Source: a virus
Strand: one strand, 5' to 3'
Virus record (IMG/VR): IMGVR_UViG_3300009431_000652
Span: 1 to 28,700 of that record
DNA: 28,700 bases
Under the pieces are notes generated by a model. The model did not search any database. It had not been told where the DNA came from and saw only the letters and a program-made list of their open reading frames with translations. The translations under genes and the position numbers were made by a program. This document shows, piece after piece, positions 1 through 6,937 of this stretch (the stretch's first letter is position 1; every line of letters begins with the position of its first letter).

Positions 1-833
1 GTCTGGGGAAGGTTATACTCTTCCACGTCGAAACCCACGTTGGGGTCCGCCCGTTTGCCTTGGATAATCTCAACTTGTTCCTTCAATTCCTCATAGGTCT
101 TGAGTTCGTCGGCACGTTCGGCCTCCAAGTCATGCAGATTCTCCAGCCAAGTATCGATTTGTGCATCATCCCCCAGCACGGACTCTTCCTCAAAACGTGA
201 AGCGTCGTAACGAGGATATTTCCTGTTACCATCCCTCACGATCTCTTTGATGATCTTAAAGTCACGTCCTGTCACCGGGTGAGCAACATTACCAAGCGGT
301 GCTTCCTTGAACTTCGCATCGCCAAGGAAAGCCCTCAGAACTTTGCCCTGCAAACTCTTACCAAGAGCGATAATGAGTGGACCTACGTTCTGATGCGTCT
401 GGTTTGTGTCTGGGTCGACACTTTCTCGGATGATGACGTTGAAATAATACCGCTCAATAGGCTTAAACTGCTTGGCGATATCTTTGATCTCATCAGCTTC
501 TTCAATCGTCTTCGCCGCATCGGCTTTGCGGTACAAAGCGTTGTAGTAAGTGCAGATCGGACAATCACCTCTCCAATAGCCATCGCCTTCAAGTTCTCGA
601 AGACAGTGATAGGCACGCCCGTTGACATAGTGCAGGCGAGTTGAGGCGTAAGGTAGCTTATTTCCGCCTTTGTTAAGTGAAGGAAGGATTCTTACCGTGG
701 TGGCGCATTCGCCATCTGGAAAGCGGAAATACTTGTTTGATTTTCTTCCTTGGCCGGGCTTCTGGTCCACCCGATCCAAGTCACGTTGCATTGCTTCAGT
801 ATCGAAAGTGAAATCGAACTTATCAAAAGACAT
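1..833 (-). CDS. gp32-like single-stranded DNA-binding protein (partial, C-terminus off window)
   Basis: Coats ssDNA during replication, recombination and repair, as T4 gp32 does. The frame is open from ATG at 833 to the window edge (277 residues seen). Order of features matches gp32: a basic N-terminus, TVRILPS at about 46-52, a zinc-type cluster with His68/His76, Cys77 and C91-P-I-C94 (T4 gp32 uses His-Cys-Cys-x2-Cys at the same place), an ERYYFNVI strand like gp32 SYWANILVV, and YPRYDASRF near residue 210, the counterpart of gp32 FSNYDESKF. A strong AGGAGG lies 5 nt before the ATG. The acidic tail expected of gp32 would lie past the edge. The leader has 10-nt repeats that may be an autogenous operator. 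Family call is by recalled motif order; the protein is larger than T4 gp32 in its N-terminal half. Confidence 0.8.
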   Translation of the reverse strand, partial: MSFDKFDFTFDTEAMQRDLDRVDQKPGQGRKSNKYFRFPDGECATTVRILPSLNKGGNKLPYASTRLHYVNGRAYHCLRELEGDGYWRGDCPICTYYNALYRKADAAKTIEEADEIKDIAKQFKPIERYYFNVIIRESVDPDTNQTHQNVGPLIIALGKSLQGKVLRAFLGDAKFKEAPLGNVAHPVTGRDFKIIKEIVRDGNRKYPRYDASRFEEESVLGDDAQIDTWLENLHDLEAERADELKTYEELKEQVEIIQGKRADPNVGFDVEEYNLPQ

Positions 834-948
834 TTTGCCTCCTGTGGTTGAAAGTAAATGAAAGTAACTGTTAGTAAGTATCGGTTTACGAAAGTATCAA
901 ACTTGAATCTATTTATGCATTATCAGAGTACTTCTACGTAAGTTTTTC
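834..948 (-). promoter_or_regulatory. Leader of the gp32-like gene with 10-nt repeats
   Basis: Read on the minus strand, the 40 nt before the Shine-Dalgarno sequence are built of 10-nt units (plus coordinates 847-856, 857-866, 867-876) of the type TACTTTCAAC / TACTTTCATT / TACTAACAGT. They are pyrimidine-rich and look unstructured. T4 gp32 represses its own translation by binding cooperatively to an unstructured repeated leader, so this is a good candidate for the same control. Further upstream lie CCGATACTTA (plus 875-884), shared with the DnaB-like gene leader, and CATAAATAG (near 909-917), which resembles the T4 late promoter element TATAAATA. Promoter assignment is inference. Confidence 0.45.
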
Positions 949-1551
949 CTACGTCTTCTTGCGTACTTTACATGCTTTCTTGCCAGCGTTTGTTATCATA
1001 CAAGCCTTCGATTTAGGCTTGAGCTTCATACCACGCTTAGCATCTTTTTTCGGCAACTTCTCTTCCAGGTTCGCCACCCTTTCTAACTCGGCCTGGGCCA
1101 CTTTGGCTTCCGCTTCGGTCCCCATCAAATCCATCTTGTCTCGGAAGGACTTAGCGCCCTTTTCCTCCAACGACTTATGCACCTCTTGTCGCTCTTGTTC
1201 CTCTTTCTCCATCTCCTCTTCAATTGCCTCAAGTATCTTCATGTTGTGTTCTAACTTCTGCTTGACCCAGGCAACCTTACGTGGGTCATCTACTTGAGTC
1301 TGAGCAGTTACCTTTGGCTCAGAAGACAACTCTTCACTCGCACCTTTTAACTCATCAGAAACCGGGGACAATTCCTCACGGTGCTTTCGATACGGCGATT
1401 GCTTCACTCGAAAATGTTCCTGTTCTTTTTCAACCTGACGAAGTTTCTTGGCCTCCTCACGAAGTTTCTCACGCCGACGCAAGACACGCTCTTTGGCCTT
1501 TTCTTTCCTCTTCTTTTCCTTCTTCTCTTCTCGCCTTCGTCTTCCTGTCAC
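949..1551 (-). CDS. Highly charged coiled-coil protein, unknown function
   Basis: No family recognised. The 200-residue product is almost wholly helical by composition: residues 1-45 are very rich in Arg, Lys and Glu, residues 90-165 form a Glu/Lys/Gln heptad-like stretch, and the C-terminus is basic (Lys/Arg with two Cys). The start is GTG at 1551, overlapping the TGA of the preceding gene (GTGA), with GGGAG about 8 nt before, so translation is probably coupled to the Pro/Gln-rich protein. The Lys/Glu codons make a 36-nt pure pyrimidine run on the plus strand at 1497-1532. A scaffold-like or nucleic-acid-binding role is possible but unsupported. Confidence 0.7.
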   Translation of the reverse strand: MTGRRRREEKKEKKRKEKAKERVLRRREKLREEAKKLRQVEKEQEHFRVKQSPYRKHREELSPVSDELKGASEELSSEPKVTAQTQVDDPRKVAWVKQKLEHNMKILEAIEEEMEKEEQERQEVHKSLEEKGAKSFRDKMDLMGTEAEAKVAQAELERVANLEEKLPKKDAKRGMKLKPKSKACMITNAGKKACKVRKKT

Positions 1552-2762
1552 CTCACACCTCCCGTTCTGCGTCTCACCGCTGCGTCCATTCGAGACATGA
1601 TATTATCCATCGGACCTACTCCGCCTCCTCCGTAGTCACTGGCGTTTTGGTAGAGGAGTCGAGGTTGATGCTGATAGTTTTGGCTCTCAACACCGTGGTC
1701 AACATACGAAGCAGCAGTACGCAACATGCCCGTATGAGGATCGTAATAAGACTGTTCCTGTCGGACGGCTTGAGGTTGTCGAAAGTAATGACAGGAAAGC
1801 AACACCTCCCGTCCTTCATCGTTCTGGACTCGGTACATCACATCCGTTCCGCCAACAGCCGATGGGTTATTAGTCGTCGTCTCATCCAGAATCTGATACT
1901 GTCTGCCAGGCGTAAGACTAAATCGCCCAATATCTTGGCGTAATGCAGCCGGGGGATCACAAACCTCAACACGCTGGGCATATTGCAAACCAGCCATCGA
2001 TTTCTCCTGCTTGAGCCGCATCTTGGGTTGTCGCTCTTGGCCAGGGTAAGCCTCATTGCGATCCGTCGTGTACGTCCCCTGTGCCGCTGCTTGTCGTATG
2101 TCGCCCCCAACCTGTTGACTTAAACTCTCATGCGGCCAAACCTTCCTTTGTGCTTCGCTTGCCTCGTTAATTGGACCACGGCCGCTCTGGTCGATCTGAT
2201 AAGCATCCTGCGGCAAAGCGGCCTGCGTAGGCATCTGCTGCGGCTGCTGATAGAGGGACTGCGGCATACGCTGTGCCTGCTGCTGCGTCTCATCCAAATA
2301 CTGCAAAGGCTGTTGCTGACCAGGCAAAACCAATTGCGGCGGAGGCTGGCTAATTGGCTGAGGCGATGCTACCTGCTGAGGCGCTGCCATTTGCTGTTGC
2401 TGTTGCGGTGGAGGTACAACAACTTGCTGCGGTGGAAGTGGTGGCAGCGTATCAGACACCGCCCACTTCATAATCTCGTTGAGACCGAGATTGTAAGACT
2501 TGGCTCCAATCCTCACGCCGTTTTTCGTCTGGGTGCATTTGAGCGACTTCTTCACCCACTCATTAACTTCAACATTCTCCACCCAGATGTTCTGCTTCGT
2601 GTATTCCCTGATGATCGTGGCGGCAACACGCTCGACAGGCACCTCTTCGTCGGCCCTGCCTATTGTGATGCTTCTGGTCTTCAACTTCTCTTCGTCTTCC
2701 CGGTTGAAGTCCTCGTCGCCTTCTTCTTTCTCAAAATAATGAAACGAGATTTCGTATCCCAC
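1548..2762 (-). CDS. Three-part protein with a Pro/Gln-rich linker, unknown function
   Basis: 404 residues, function not recognised. Residues 1-105 form a mixed alpha/beta N-terminal domain, residues 106-185 are a low-complexity Pro/Gln linker with runs of PP and QQ, and residues about 278-328 look like a small beta-barrel (GRQYQILDE, MYRVQNDEGRE, LLSCHYF), a layout often seen in phage-encoded accessory proteins. The tail is rich in Tyr and Gly. The start is GTG at 2762 with GAGGA just before; it begins 6 nt after the methyltransferase gene and overlaps the next gene by 4 nt. The plus strand across it is open for long stretches, which is a composition artefact of the CAG/CCG-rich linker. Confidence 0.75.
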   Translation of the reverse strand: MGYEISFHYFEKEEGDEDFNREDEEKLKTRSITIGRADEEVPVERVAATIIREYTKQNIWVENVEVNEWVKKSLKCTQTKNGVRIGAKSYNLGLNEIMKWAVSDTLPPLPPQQVVVPPPQQQQQMAAPQQVASPQPISQPPPQLVLPGQQQPLQYLDETQQQAQRMPQSLYQQPQQMPTQAALPQDAYQIDQSGRGPINEASEAQRKVWPHESLSQQVGGDIRQAAAQGTYTTDRNEAYPGQERQPKMRLKQEKSMAGLQYAQRVEVCDPPAALRQDIGRFSLTPGRQYQILDETTTNNPSAVGGTDVMYRVQNDEGREVLLSCHYFRQPQAVRQEQSYYDPHTGMLRTAASYVDHGVESQNYQHQPRLLYQNASDYGGGGVGPMDNIMSRMDAAVRRRTGGVR

Positions 2763-2768
2763 AGTTCC

Positions 2769-3380
2769 TCACTTACAAACTAAGCCAACACCATACTTAC
2801 TCTTGATGACCGGCAAGTACTTGTTGTATGTCTTACAAAAATCACGCAAGGCCCTCCCCGCTGGTTTATGATAGTAAATGCGATCCATTACTAACCAACC
2901 GCCCTGCGAAACCTCCGGCCATACCAATCGCAGATAAGCAAGGTAATCGTCATACGGCACTTCTTTGTCCAACAAAACCAAATCCCAATGATTGGCCAAG
3001 AATCGACGCTGAAACGCCTCGTCGAAAGGAGAACCAATATGTATGTCCAGCTTCTTGCGATAAACAGATCGAATGTTGTGCTTGGGCATACGGGATGAAT
3101 AATCATCCTCAGTCGACTCGAAAGCGAAAATCTGCTTTACCGTCTTGCAACCCAAAAGAAAACATCCCAAAGAAACACCGCTGCCCAACGACAAACACAA
3201 GACGCTCTCAGGCTCCAGTCGTCGGCCTAAATGAAAGTAACACGGGTAGTACAATGGGTCGGAATAGAAGCCACGGGTCCGCAGAGTCCCGTACGGGAGC
3301 CGAGCCAAGAGATTGCGAGGCGTAATCAACCCCGCCGACAAGTCAGAGTTCACAGCTTTCGCAAGGCTTGAAGGGTCCAT
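2769..3380 (-). CDS. SAM-dependent methyltransferase-like protein
   Basis: 203 residues with a class I Rossmann methyltransferase pattern: VLCLSLGSGVSLG at about 60-72 as motif I, FAFES near 86-90 as the acidic end of strand 2, DLVLLDKE at about 133-140 and GGWLVMDRIYY after strand 5. The closing part resembles small-molecule or sugar-type O-methyltransferases where the strand 5 Asp binds metal, but the substrate cannot be told. Motif I has Ser where Asp/Glu-x-G is usual, so SAM binding should be confirmed. The gene leads a minus-strand run ending in the gp32-like SSB. A weak AAGG precedes the ATG; the upstream region is a divergent intergenic space with a hairpin. Confidence 0.6.
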   Translation of the reverse strand: MDPSSLAKAVNSDLSAGLITPRNLLARLPYGTLRTRGFYSDPLYYPCYFHLGRRLEPESVLCLSLGSGVSLGCFLLGCKTVKQIFAFESTEDDYSSRMPKHNIRSVYRKKLDIHIGSPFDEAFQRRFLANHWDLVLLDKEVPYDDYLAYLRLVWPEVSQGGWLVMDRIYYHKPAGRALRDFCKTYNKYLPVIKSKYGVGLVCK

Positions 3381-3599
3381 GCCTTAAATGAGGTTCAATA
3401 CAAGAAATCTTCTACAAACAGAAAGTTATTTGCGGTTTCCGTAACAAACGTTACGCTCCTCCCAAACGCCTCCAGCCCCCTCTTTCCGCCACAAACCCTT
3501 GCTACGCAAGGGTTTGTGGCTTCTGCGGAACGTTTGGCACAGGGATTGCGATTACTGGGGTTCGTCAATCAACAACCCCTTTTTCCCGGAGGCTCTGCC
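3381..3599. other. Divergent intergenic region
   Basis: About 220 bp between the minus-strand methyltransferase and the plus-strand gene at 3600. I see no good small gene. It holds a 15-bp perfect hairpin (3488-3520) and a shorter dyad CGTAAC-aaac-GTTACG at 3440-3455. A GTG at 3516, inside the hairpin arm, opens a longer version of the downstream reading frame, but it lacks a ribosome site. Confidence 0.5.
3488..3520. repeat. Perfect inverted repeat, 15-bp arms, 3-nt loop
   Basis: Arms 3488-3502 and 3506-3520 (GCCACAAACCCTTGC and its exact complement) around TAC. No U-tract follows on either strand and it lies between divergent genes, so it is not a standard terminator. It could be an operator, a transcript-leader hairpin, or a copy of the hairpin class also found inside genes at 8411, 17360 and 23206. 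Confidence 0.85.
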
Positions 3600-3923
3600 A
3601 TGTTCGTCAAATGGGAATGCGGCTGCAAAGGTCTGATCGCAGACGGCCGCAACATCGTGATCTATTGCTGCGACGGTGAAGGCGGCTTGTGCTTCATCGA
3701 GCGAGACATGACCGATCAACGAGGAATGATCGTTCGTCCTGCGGAATACAAGCAACTTACCGATGAGCAGAAATGCGAATCGGTACCCAAGTCCTACTCG
3801 CCGCTCCCGGCCGAGGAAGCGGCCAAGTTCATCGAGCAGATCGGTCAACTGGTCTGTGATGGTTACGCTCTGCGTCGTTTACAGAGCATCATAGAATTCA
3901 AATGGGAGGAGTCAGATGCCTAG
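3600..3923 (+). CDS. Small hypothetical protein (Cys-rich N-terminus)
   Basis: 107 residues from ATG at 3600; no family recognised. CGC near the start, then CC and further Cys within the first 40 residues suggest possible metal binding, followed by an acidic helical C-terminus. I chose this start because GGAGG lies 7 nt before it. The frame stays open upstream to a GTG at 3516, which would add 28 residues but overlaps a perfect hairpin and has no ribosome site. It overlaps the next gene by 8 nt, so the two are probably co-translated. Confidence 0.65.
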   Translation: MFVKWECGCKGLIADGRNIVIYCCDGEGGLCFIERDMTDQRGMIVRPAEYKQLTDEQKCESVPKSYSPLPAEEAAKFIEQIGQLVCDGYALRRLQSIIEFKWEESDA

Positions 3924-4209
3924 AACCTTTGGCATGATCTTCTTCGAACCCCAGACTGGTCTTGTCAAAGACCACACCTGGGAATCGAACTTCTACCAAC
4001 ACCGCCTGCGCCGGTCGCTGGAAAGCTGGGTGTTCGACAACATCGGCCGAGCGACGGTCGGCTCTGGTGGGCTAGAATACCCGCCAGGGTTCTTAGAAGA
4101 GATCGGCAAGGCGGAAGCCGAAGCCGATCAAATCATCCGCAGCGCCTGTCAGAGGTTCGATGACTTCATAGATGCTGTGCCACGCAAGCAAGGTGGCATC
4201 TTATTCTAG
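3916..4209 (+). CDS. Small hypothetical protein
   Basis: 97 residues, no family recognised. The first third is beta/aromatic (GMIFFEPQTG, WESNFYQ), the remainder helical and charged. GGAGG stands 7 nt before the ATG, which lies inside the end of the preceding gene. Its stop codon overlaps the stop of the convergent ADP-ribosyltransferase-like gene by 4 nt, with no terminator between them. Confidence 0.65.
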   Translation: MPRTFGMIFFEPQTGLVKDHTWESNFYQHRLRRSLESWVFDNIGRATVGSGGLEYPPGFLEEIGKAEAEADQIIRSACQRFDDFIDAVPRKQGGILF

Positions 4210-4982
4210 GGATAGTACTCGCCAAACTTGGTGATGGACCTGGTTTTCCAGATACAGCACTGGGCGATGGAGATCATACCCAGCTTAGCGAAGGCTCCAT
4301 CGAACCCTTTTTGTTTCATTGCCTGTATCATGTCGTGGTCGCTCTCGTGTTTGCTTAGATCAACAAATTTACCCTTAGCACGAACTTCAACTTGCTCTGG
4401 CTGTGAACCAGGTCGGATTCCCAACGGTTCAAGAAACTCTGGCTCCCAAAACCTTATATTGTAAGGCTGTGCCGCCAGACCAACGATATGGTGTATCGCC
4501 TCTGGCGTATCATTTGCCAAGAAAGCCTCTACATCTCTTTGCACGTAACCTTTCTCGAAAGACGTAAGATATCCGCCCTCCATATTCGGATGCCTAAGAA
4601 TTGCATCGCCCAACCTCTTTTTCTGATCTGGGGTCAGACGCTTAGCAAAGTCGTACTTGCCAGGAGAACGACCCATCCACAACTGCGGCGTAGCAGACAT
4701 GTAAAGCCCAGGGCCTAGCTCTTCCATTCGCTGCTCGCCTTCTCCGTAACTATACCCAATGTCTTTACCACTCTTCAACACCTCGGCTACTTTGTGTGGG
4801 TCGTCTGTAACGTGAATACCGACCAACTCGTTGCCCTCAATCCATCCCGCTCTACCTAACCTATCATTGTCATCTTCCCGTGGCATATGAGTATCCACTA
4901 CATTTAAGTCATCTTCCTTATGCGGACTAGGGAATGGTAACTCTAGCTGTTGTTTTTTCTCCAACCATAATCGAAACTTCAC
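4206..4982 (-). CDS. ADP-ribosyltransferase-like protein with capsid-targeting-like N-terminus
   Basis: 258 residues. The N-terminus MKFRLWLE matches a tag shared by four other proteins here and resembles the T4 capsid-targeting sequence. After an acidic linker (9-45), the segment with LVGIHVTDD, a helix ending in SGKDIGYSY, then LGPGLYMSA resembles the His / Tyr / Gly-rich blocks of the ART fold, and KQKGFDGAF near the C-terminus is the KGYDG block of toxin-like and phage ART proteins. By analogy with T4 Alt it may modify host proteins from NAD+. The catalytic Glu is not clear to me, so activity is inference. The start is GTG at 4982 with GAGG before it; the GTGA overlaps the stop of an ART-tail fragment upstream. 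Confidence 0.55.
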   Translation of the reverse strand: MKFRLWLEKKQQLELPFPSPHKEDDLNVVDTHMPREDDNDRLGRAGWIEGNELVGIHVTDDPHKVAEVLKSGKDIGYSYGEGEQRMEELGPGLYMSATPQLWMGRSPGKYDFAKRLTPDQKKRLGDAILRHPNMEGGYLTSFEKGYVQRDVEAFLANDTPEAIHHIVGLAAQPYNIRFWEPEFLEPLGIRPGSQPEQVEVRAKGKFVDLSKHESDHDMIQAMKQKGFDGAFAKLGMISIAQCCIWKTRSITKFGEYYP

Positions 4983-5086
4983 ATCAACCTCACATTACTA
5001 GGATCAAAGATCACCAATTCAGGCGAACCATTCTTTTGAATCGTATTGGGAATCCAAGCACCATCATACCCCCGCTTCTTCAACAT
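4979..5086 (-). pseudogene. C-terminal fragment of an ADP-ribosyltransferase-like gene
   Basis: A 35-residue frame that starts at an ATG without a ribosome site and reads LKKRGYDGAWIPN, then PELVIFDPSNVRLM before TGA. The GYDG block and the 'VIFDPS' strand are the usual C-terminal end of ART-like proteins; compare YGYDSVLYE and MLDPSKITVLN in the ART-like gene at 18410. No N-terminal part exists upstream: the frame is closed at 5102 and the sequence is occupied by another gene. The TGA overlaps the GTG of the intact ART gene. I read it as the remnant of a second, tandem ART gene. Confidence 0.55.
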
Positions 5087-5330
5087 AATGCAGTTTAACC
5101 GTCAACACTCCCGTTACCGTTGCGCCGTTGTCTGCATTACTTTCAGATACCAGCGTCATCTGCTCTCCTGCACCTGCTGGTGTTGGAATTTGCACATCAG
5201 AAGTGGGAGCAGGCGAAAGCTCATTGCCCCTCCAAACATCTTCGCCCGTCGCAGTTGTGCCCATTGATTCTCGCTCGCCCAATCCCCACATAACATCGTT
5301 GTTTGACATATAACGATAATTAACGTTCAT
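5064..5330 (-). CDS. Short virion-like protein, probably 3'-truncated
   Basis: 88 residues with strong GGAGG before ATG 5330. The sequence has a Thr/Pro-rich middle followed by MTLVSESNADNGATVTGVL and VKLHYVEEAG, which resembles the beginning of a family of phage structural proteins (VVS-S-x-D...GTG...V-I-Y-LD). In that family the chain continues well past this point; here it stops after EEAGV, and the DNA continues in another frame as an ART C-terminus. It therefore looks like the 5' part of a virion gene fused by deletion to a foreign 3' end. Whether the 88-residue product works is unknown. Confidence 0.55.
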   Translation of the reverse strand: MNVNYRYMSNNDVMWGLGERESMGTTATGEDVWRGNELSPAPTSDVQIPTPAGAGEQMTLVSESNADNGATVTGVLTVKLHYVEEAGV

Positions 5331-5370
5331 CCTAAACCTCCCATACCTATATTTAAGCCGCAGGGTGTAT

Positions 5371-5412
5371 AAAAAAACGCCACTTCAAGATCACGTCTCT
5401 TGAAGTGGCGTT
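5371..5412 (-). terminator. Rho-independent terminator after the Hsp20 gene
   Basis: Arms 5376-5389 and 5399-5412 form a perfect 14-bp stem (AACGCCACTTCAAG with its complement) with a 9-nt loop. On the minus strand it is followed by seven T residues (5377-5371). It lies 35 nt downstream of the Hsp20 stop codon and isolates that gene from the next one. Confidence 0.9.
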
Positions 5413-5447
5413 GCTGGTTCATTCGGCCGTAGGTTTTAACTTAGGCT

Positions 5448-5939
5448 TTACGCCTTCTTAGTGATGGGAATCTGCTTAGCCTGTGGCTTCGCCTCTTCCT
5501 CGGGCTTGGTCCACTTCAACCTGAGTATCCCTCGTTCATACGCAGCTTCTGGGTCGTTGTCGATATGCGCAGGAAGCAATAACTCCCTCACAAATTGCGA
5601 ACGACGAACTTCCTTCATATGCCACGTCGTCCCATCAGGATACTGGTAGTCGTAGTCCTTCTTTCCACTAAGTCTGAGAACCTTTCTGTCTAATCGCTTG
5701 GCACCATCCTCATAAGGAGCAATCTCAACTTGGAGATCGTCTGGGTTGATACCAGGCACTTCGACTTCTACCACGTACTCCTTATCCGTTTCAATAACGT
5801 CAAGTTTCGGGTAGCCGGAGCGGCCTCGACTCCGAACTGAATGAAGACTATCAGGACCGAAAAATCGGTCGAACAACCTGTTAAACTCATCCTGAACAGG
5901 TGCAAATAAAGCATCCCTGTACGGCGAAAGTGATGTCAT
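5448..5939 (-). CDS. Hsp20 / alpha-crystallin small heat shock protein
   Basis: ATP-independent holdase that binds unfolding proteins. 163 residues, normal length. The alpha-crystallin domain spans about 43-142: PKLDVIETDKEY, VVEVEVPGINPDDLQV, the core VLRLSGKK, and the signature AYERGILRLKW. The C-terminal tail has the IPI motif (I-x-I) used for oligomer contacts. GGAGG precedes ATG 5939. It has its own terminator and an upstream gap of about 80 bp, so it is probably transcribed alone. Small heat shock proteins are known in T4-like cyanophages, where they are thought to help virion assembly; that role here is inference. Confidence 0.93.
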   Translation of the reverse strand: MTSLSPYRDALFAPVQDEFNRLFDRFFGPDSLHSVRSRGRSGYPKLDVIETDKEYVVEVEVPGINPDDLQVEIAPYEDGAKRLDRKVLRLSGKKDYDYQYPDGTTWHMKEVRRSQFVRELLLPAHIDNDPEAAYERGILRLKWTKPEEEAKPQAKQIPITKKA

Positions 5940-6021
5940 AATCTACCTCCGTCTACACTACGGGCTGGGATACACCTACAATACCCATACCCTGGTCATC
6001 CGAGGTCCGAAATCCCCAGTG

Positions 6022-6228
6022 TTAATATATAGTAACTTCGTCCCAACTTTCATTTTTGACGAATGTCTTACCATTCCCCTCCGCATCTACTGCGTAGCGG
6101 AAATCCTTATTGCAGGTAGGGCAATAGTAATCCATCGACTCTTTATAGCGCAGAAACCCACCAGCAATAGCTCCTAAACTCTTTCCGCCGTAGTAACAGT
6201 AAGGGCAATGCAAATCCACCAAACACAT
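6022..6228 (-). CDS. Small zinc-ribbon protein
   Basis: 68 residues with two Cys pairs, C8-P-Y-C11 and C36-P-T-C39, spaced as a zinc ribbon, and an acidic C-terminus. The start is ATG 6228, one nt after the TAA of the preceding membrane protein, with AGGTAAG before it; a longer frame to 6453 is only the shadow of the upstream gene's Gly-rich repeat. It is the last gene of the coupled TolQ/TolR-like cassette. No specific function recognised. Confidence 0.72.
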   Translation of the reverse strand: MCLVDLHCPYCYYGGKSLGAIAGGFLRYKESMDYYCPTCNKDFRYAVDAEGNGKTFVKNESWDEVTIY

Positions 6229-6229
6229 C

Positions 6230-6937
6230 TTACCTAGGCACTGCTGCTGGCATCGCACGTTGCGGATTCCCTCCATGTTTAGGTGGATAGTTCGGCGGGG
6301 GAAGAACATAGAATACGAAGTCACCCATGTTCTGGTTGTCTCCTCCGTGGCCTCTTCCTTTCCCCTCCTTGCCATCTCCCTTCTTGCCTTTGCCCTCGCC
6401 AGGTTCACCTTCACCGGCTTCGCCGTCTCCCTTCTCGCCCGCTGGGCCTCCAAACTTACCCTGCTTGAACTCGCCTATTACAGGCAAGCCTCGCATACAC
6501 ATCTGCTTTACCTTGCAAGCTGCACGATGTAACGGCCGTGAATAAGGACGTTGGTAGAGTTTAGGGTTCGTATCATCCCCTGTGTATCCAAGAACCCCCA
6601 ACGTCCGATCCTGCCAAGTTACACGTTTAGCGTCATCATCATGTGGCAACTTCGTGACAAGAAAGAAAATAGCGCCTTCATCATCACCGGTTTTTGAAGG
6701 CTCATCTACAACAACCCAATGCACCAAAAACTTCCGAGGAGGATCAGAGGGCGTTGCCCATCCCAAATAAGACCCAACGGAATACCAGACAGCTAAACCA
6801 AAATAAACTGTACCCAACATGATCGGGGCCTTAACCCACCACCAACCACGTGAACCAATAATGGCCCACAACAAAAGGCAGGTGCAAATGAGAAAGGAGA
6901 TAGGTAGTGCCATTACAGATAGCGCTATATCATTCAT
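6230..6937 (-). CDS. Membrane protein with a collagen-like Gly/Glu/Lys-rich segment
   Basis: 235 residues. Two hydrophobic helices at about 5-28 and 36-60 are followed by a soluble domain (65-160) with four Cys near 141-147 and upstream. Residues about 163-200 are a Gly-rich repeat of GEKGDGEAGEGEPGEGKGKKGD type, partly in Gly-x-x register, then FVFYVLPPPNYPP and a short tail. No family recognised. It starts at ATG 6937, overlapping the TolR-like gene by 4 nt (ATGA), so it is probably made in step with it. The extramembrane repeat could reach across the periplasm or be a flexible linker; topology is not decided by sequence alone. Confidence 0.7.
   Translation of the reverse strand: MNDIALSVMALPISFLICTCLLLWAIIGSRGWWWVKAPIMLGTVYFGLAVWYSVGSYLGWATPSDPPRKFLVHWVVVDEPSKTGDDEGAIFFLVTKLPHDDDAKRVTWQDRTLGVLGYTGDDTNPKLYQRPYSRPLHRAACKVKQMCMRGLPVIGEFKQGKFGGPAGEKGDGEAGEGEPGEGKGKKGDGKEGKGRGHGGDNQNMGDFVFYVLPPPNYPPKHGGNPQRAMPAAVPR

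Noticed and set aside
1497-1532. 36-nt pure pyrimidine tract as a triplex or regulatory element
   Set aside because: Fully explained by the run of Lys and Glu codons in the coiled-coil gene on the other strand.
1281-1943. Plus-strand 220-residue frame
   Set aside because: Spans the junction of two well-supported minus-strand genes and has no protein-like pattern.
2130-2783. Plus-strand 217-residue frame
   Set aside because: Antisense to the Pro/Gln-rich gene; its Leu/Arg-rich sequence is the mirror of CAG/CCG codons and it has no ribosome site.
6022-6453. 143-residue version of the zinc-ribbon gene
   Set aside because: Its first 75 residues are the out-of-frame shadow of the Gly-rich repeat of the overlapping gene; ATG 6228 right after that gene's stop is the natural start.
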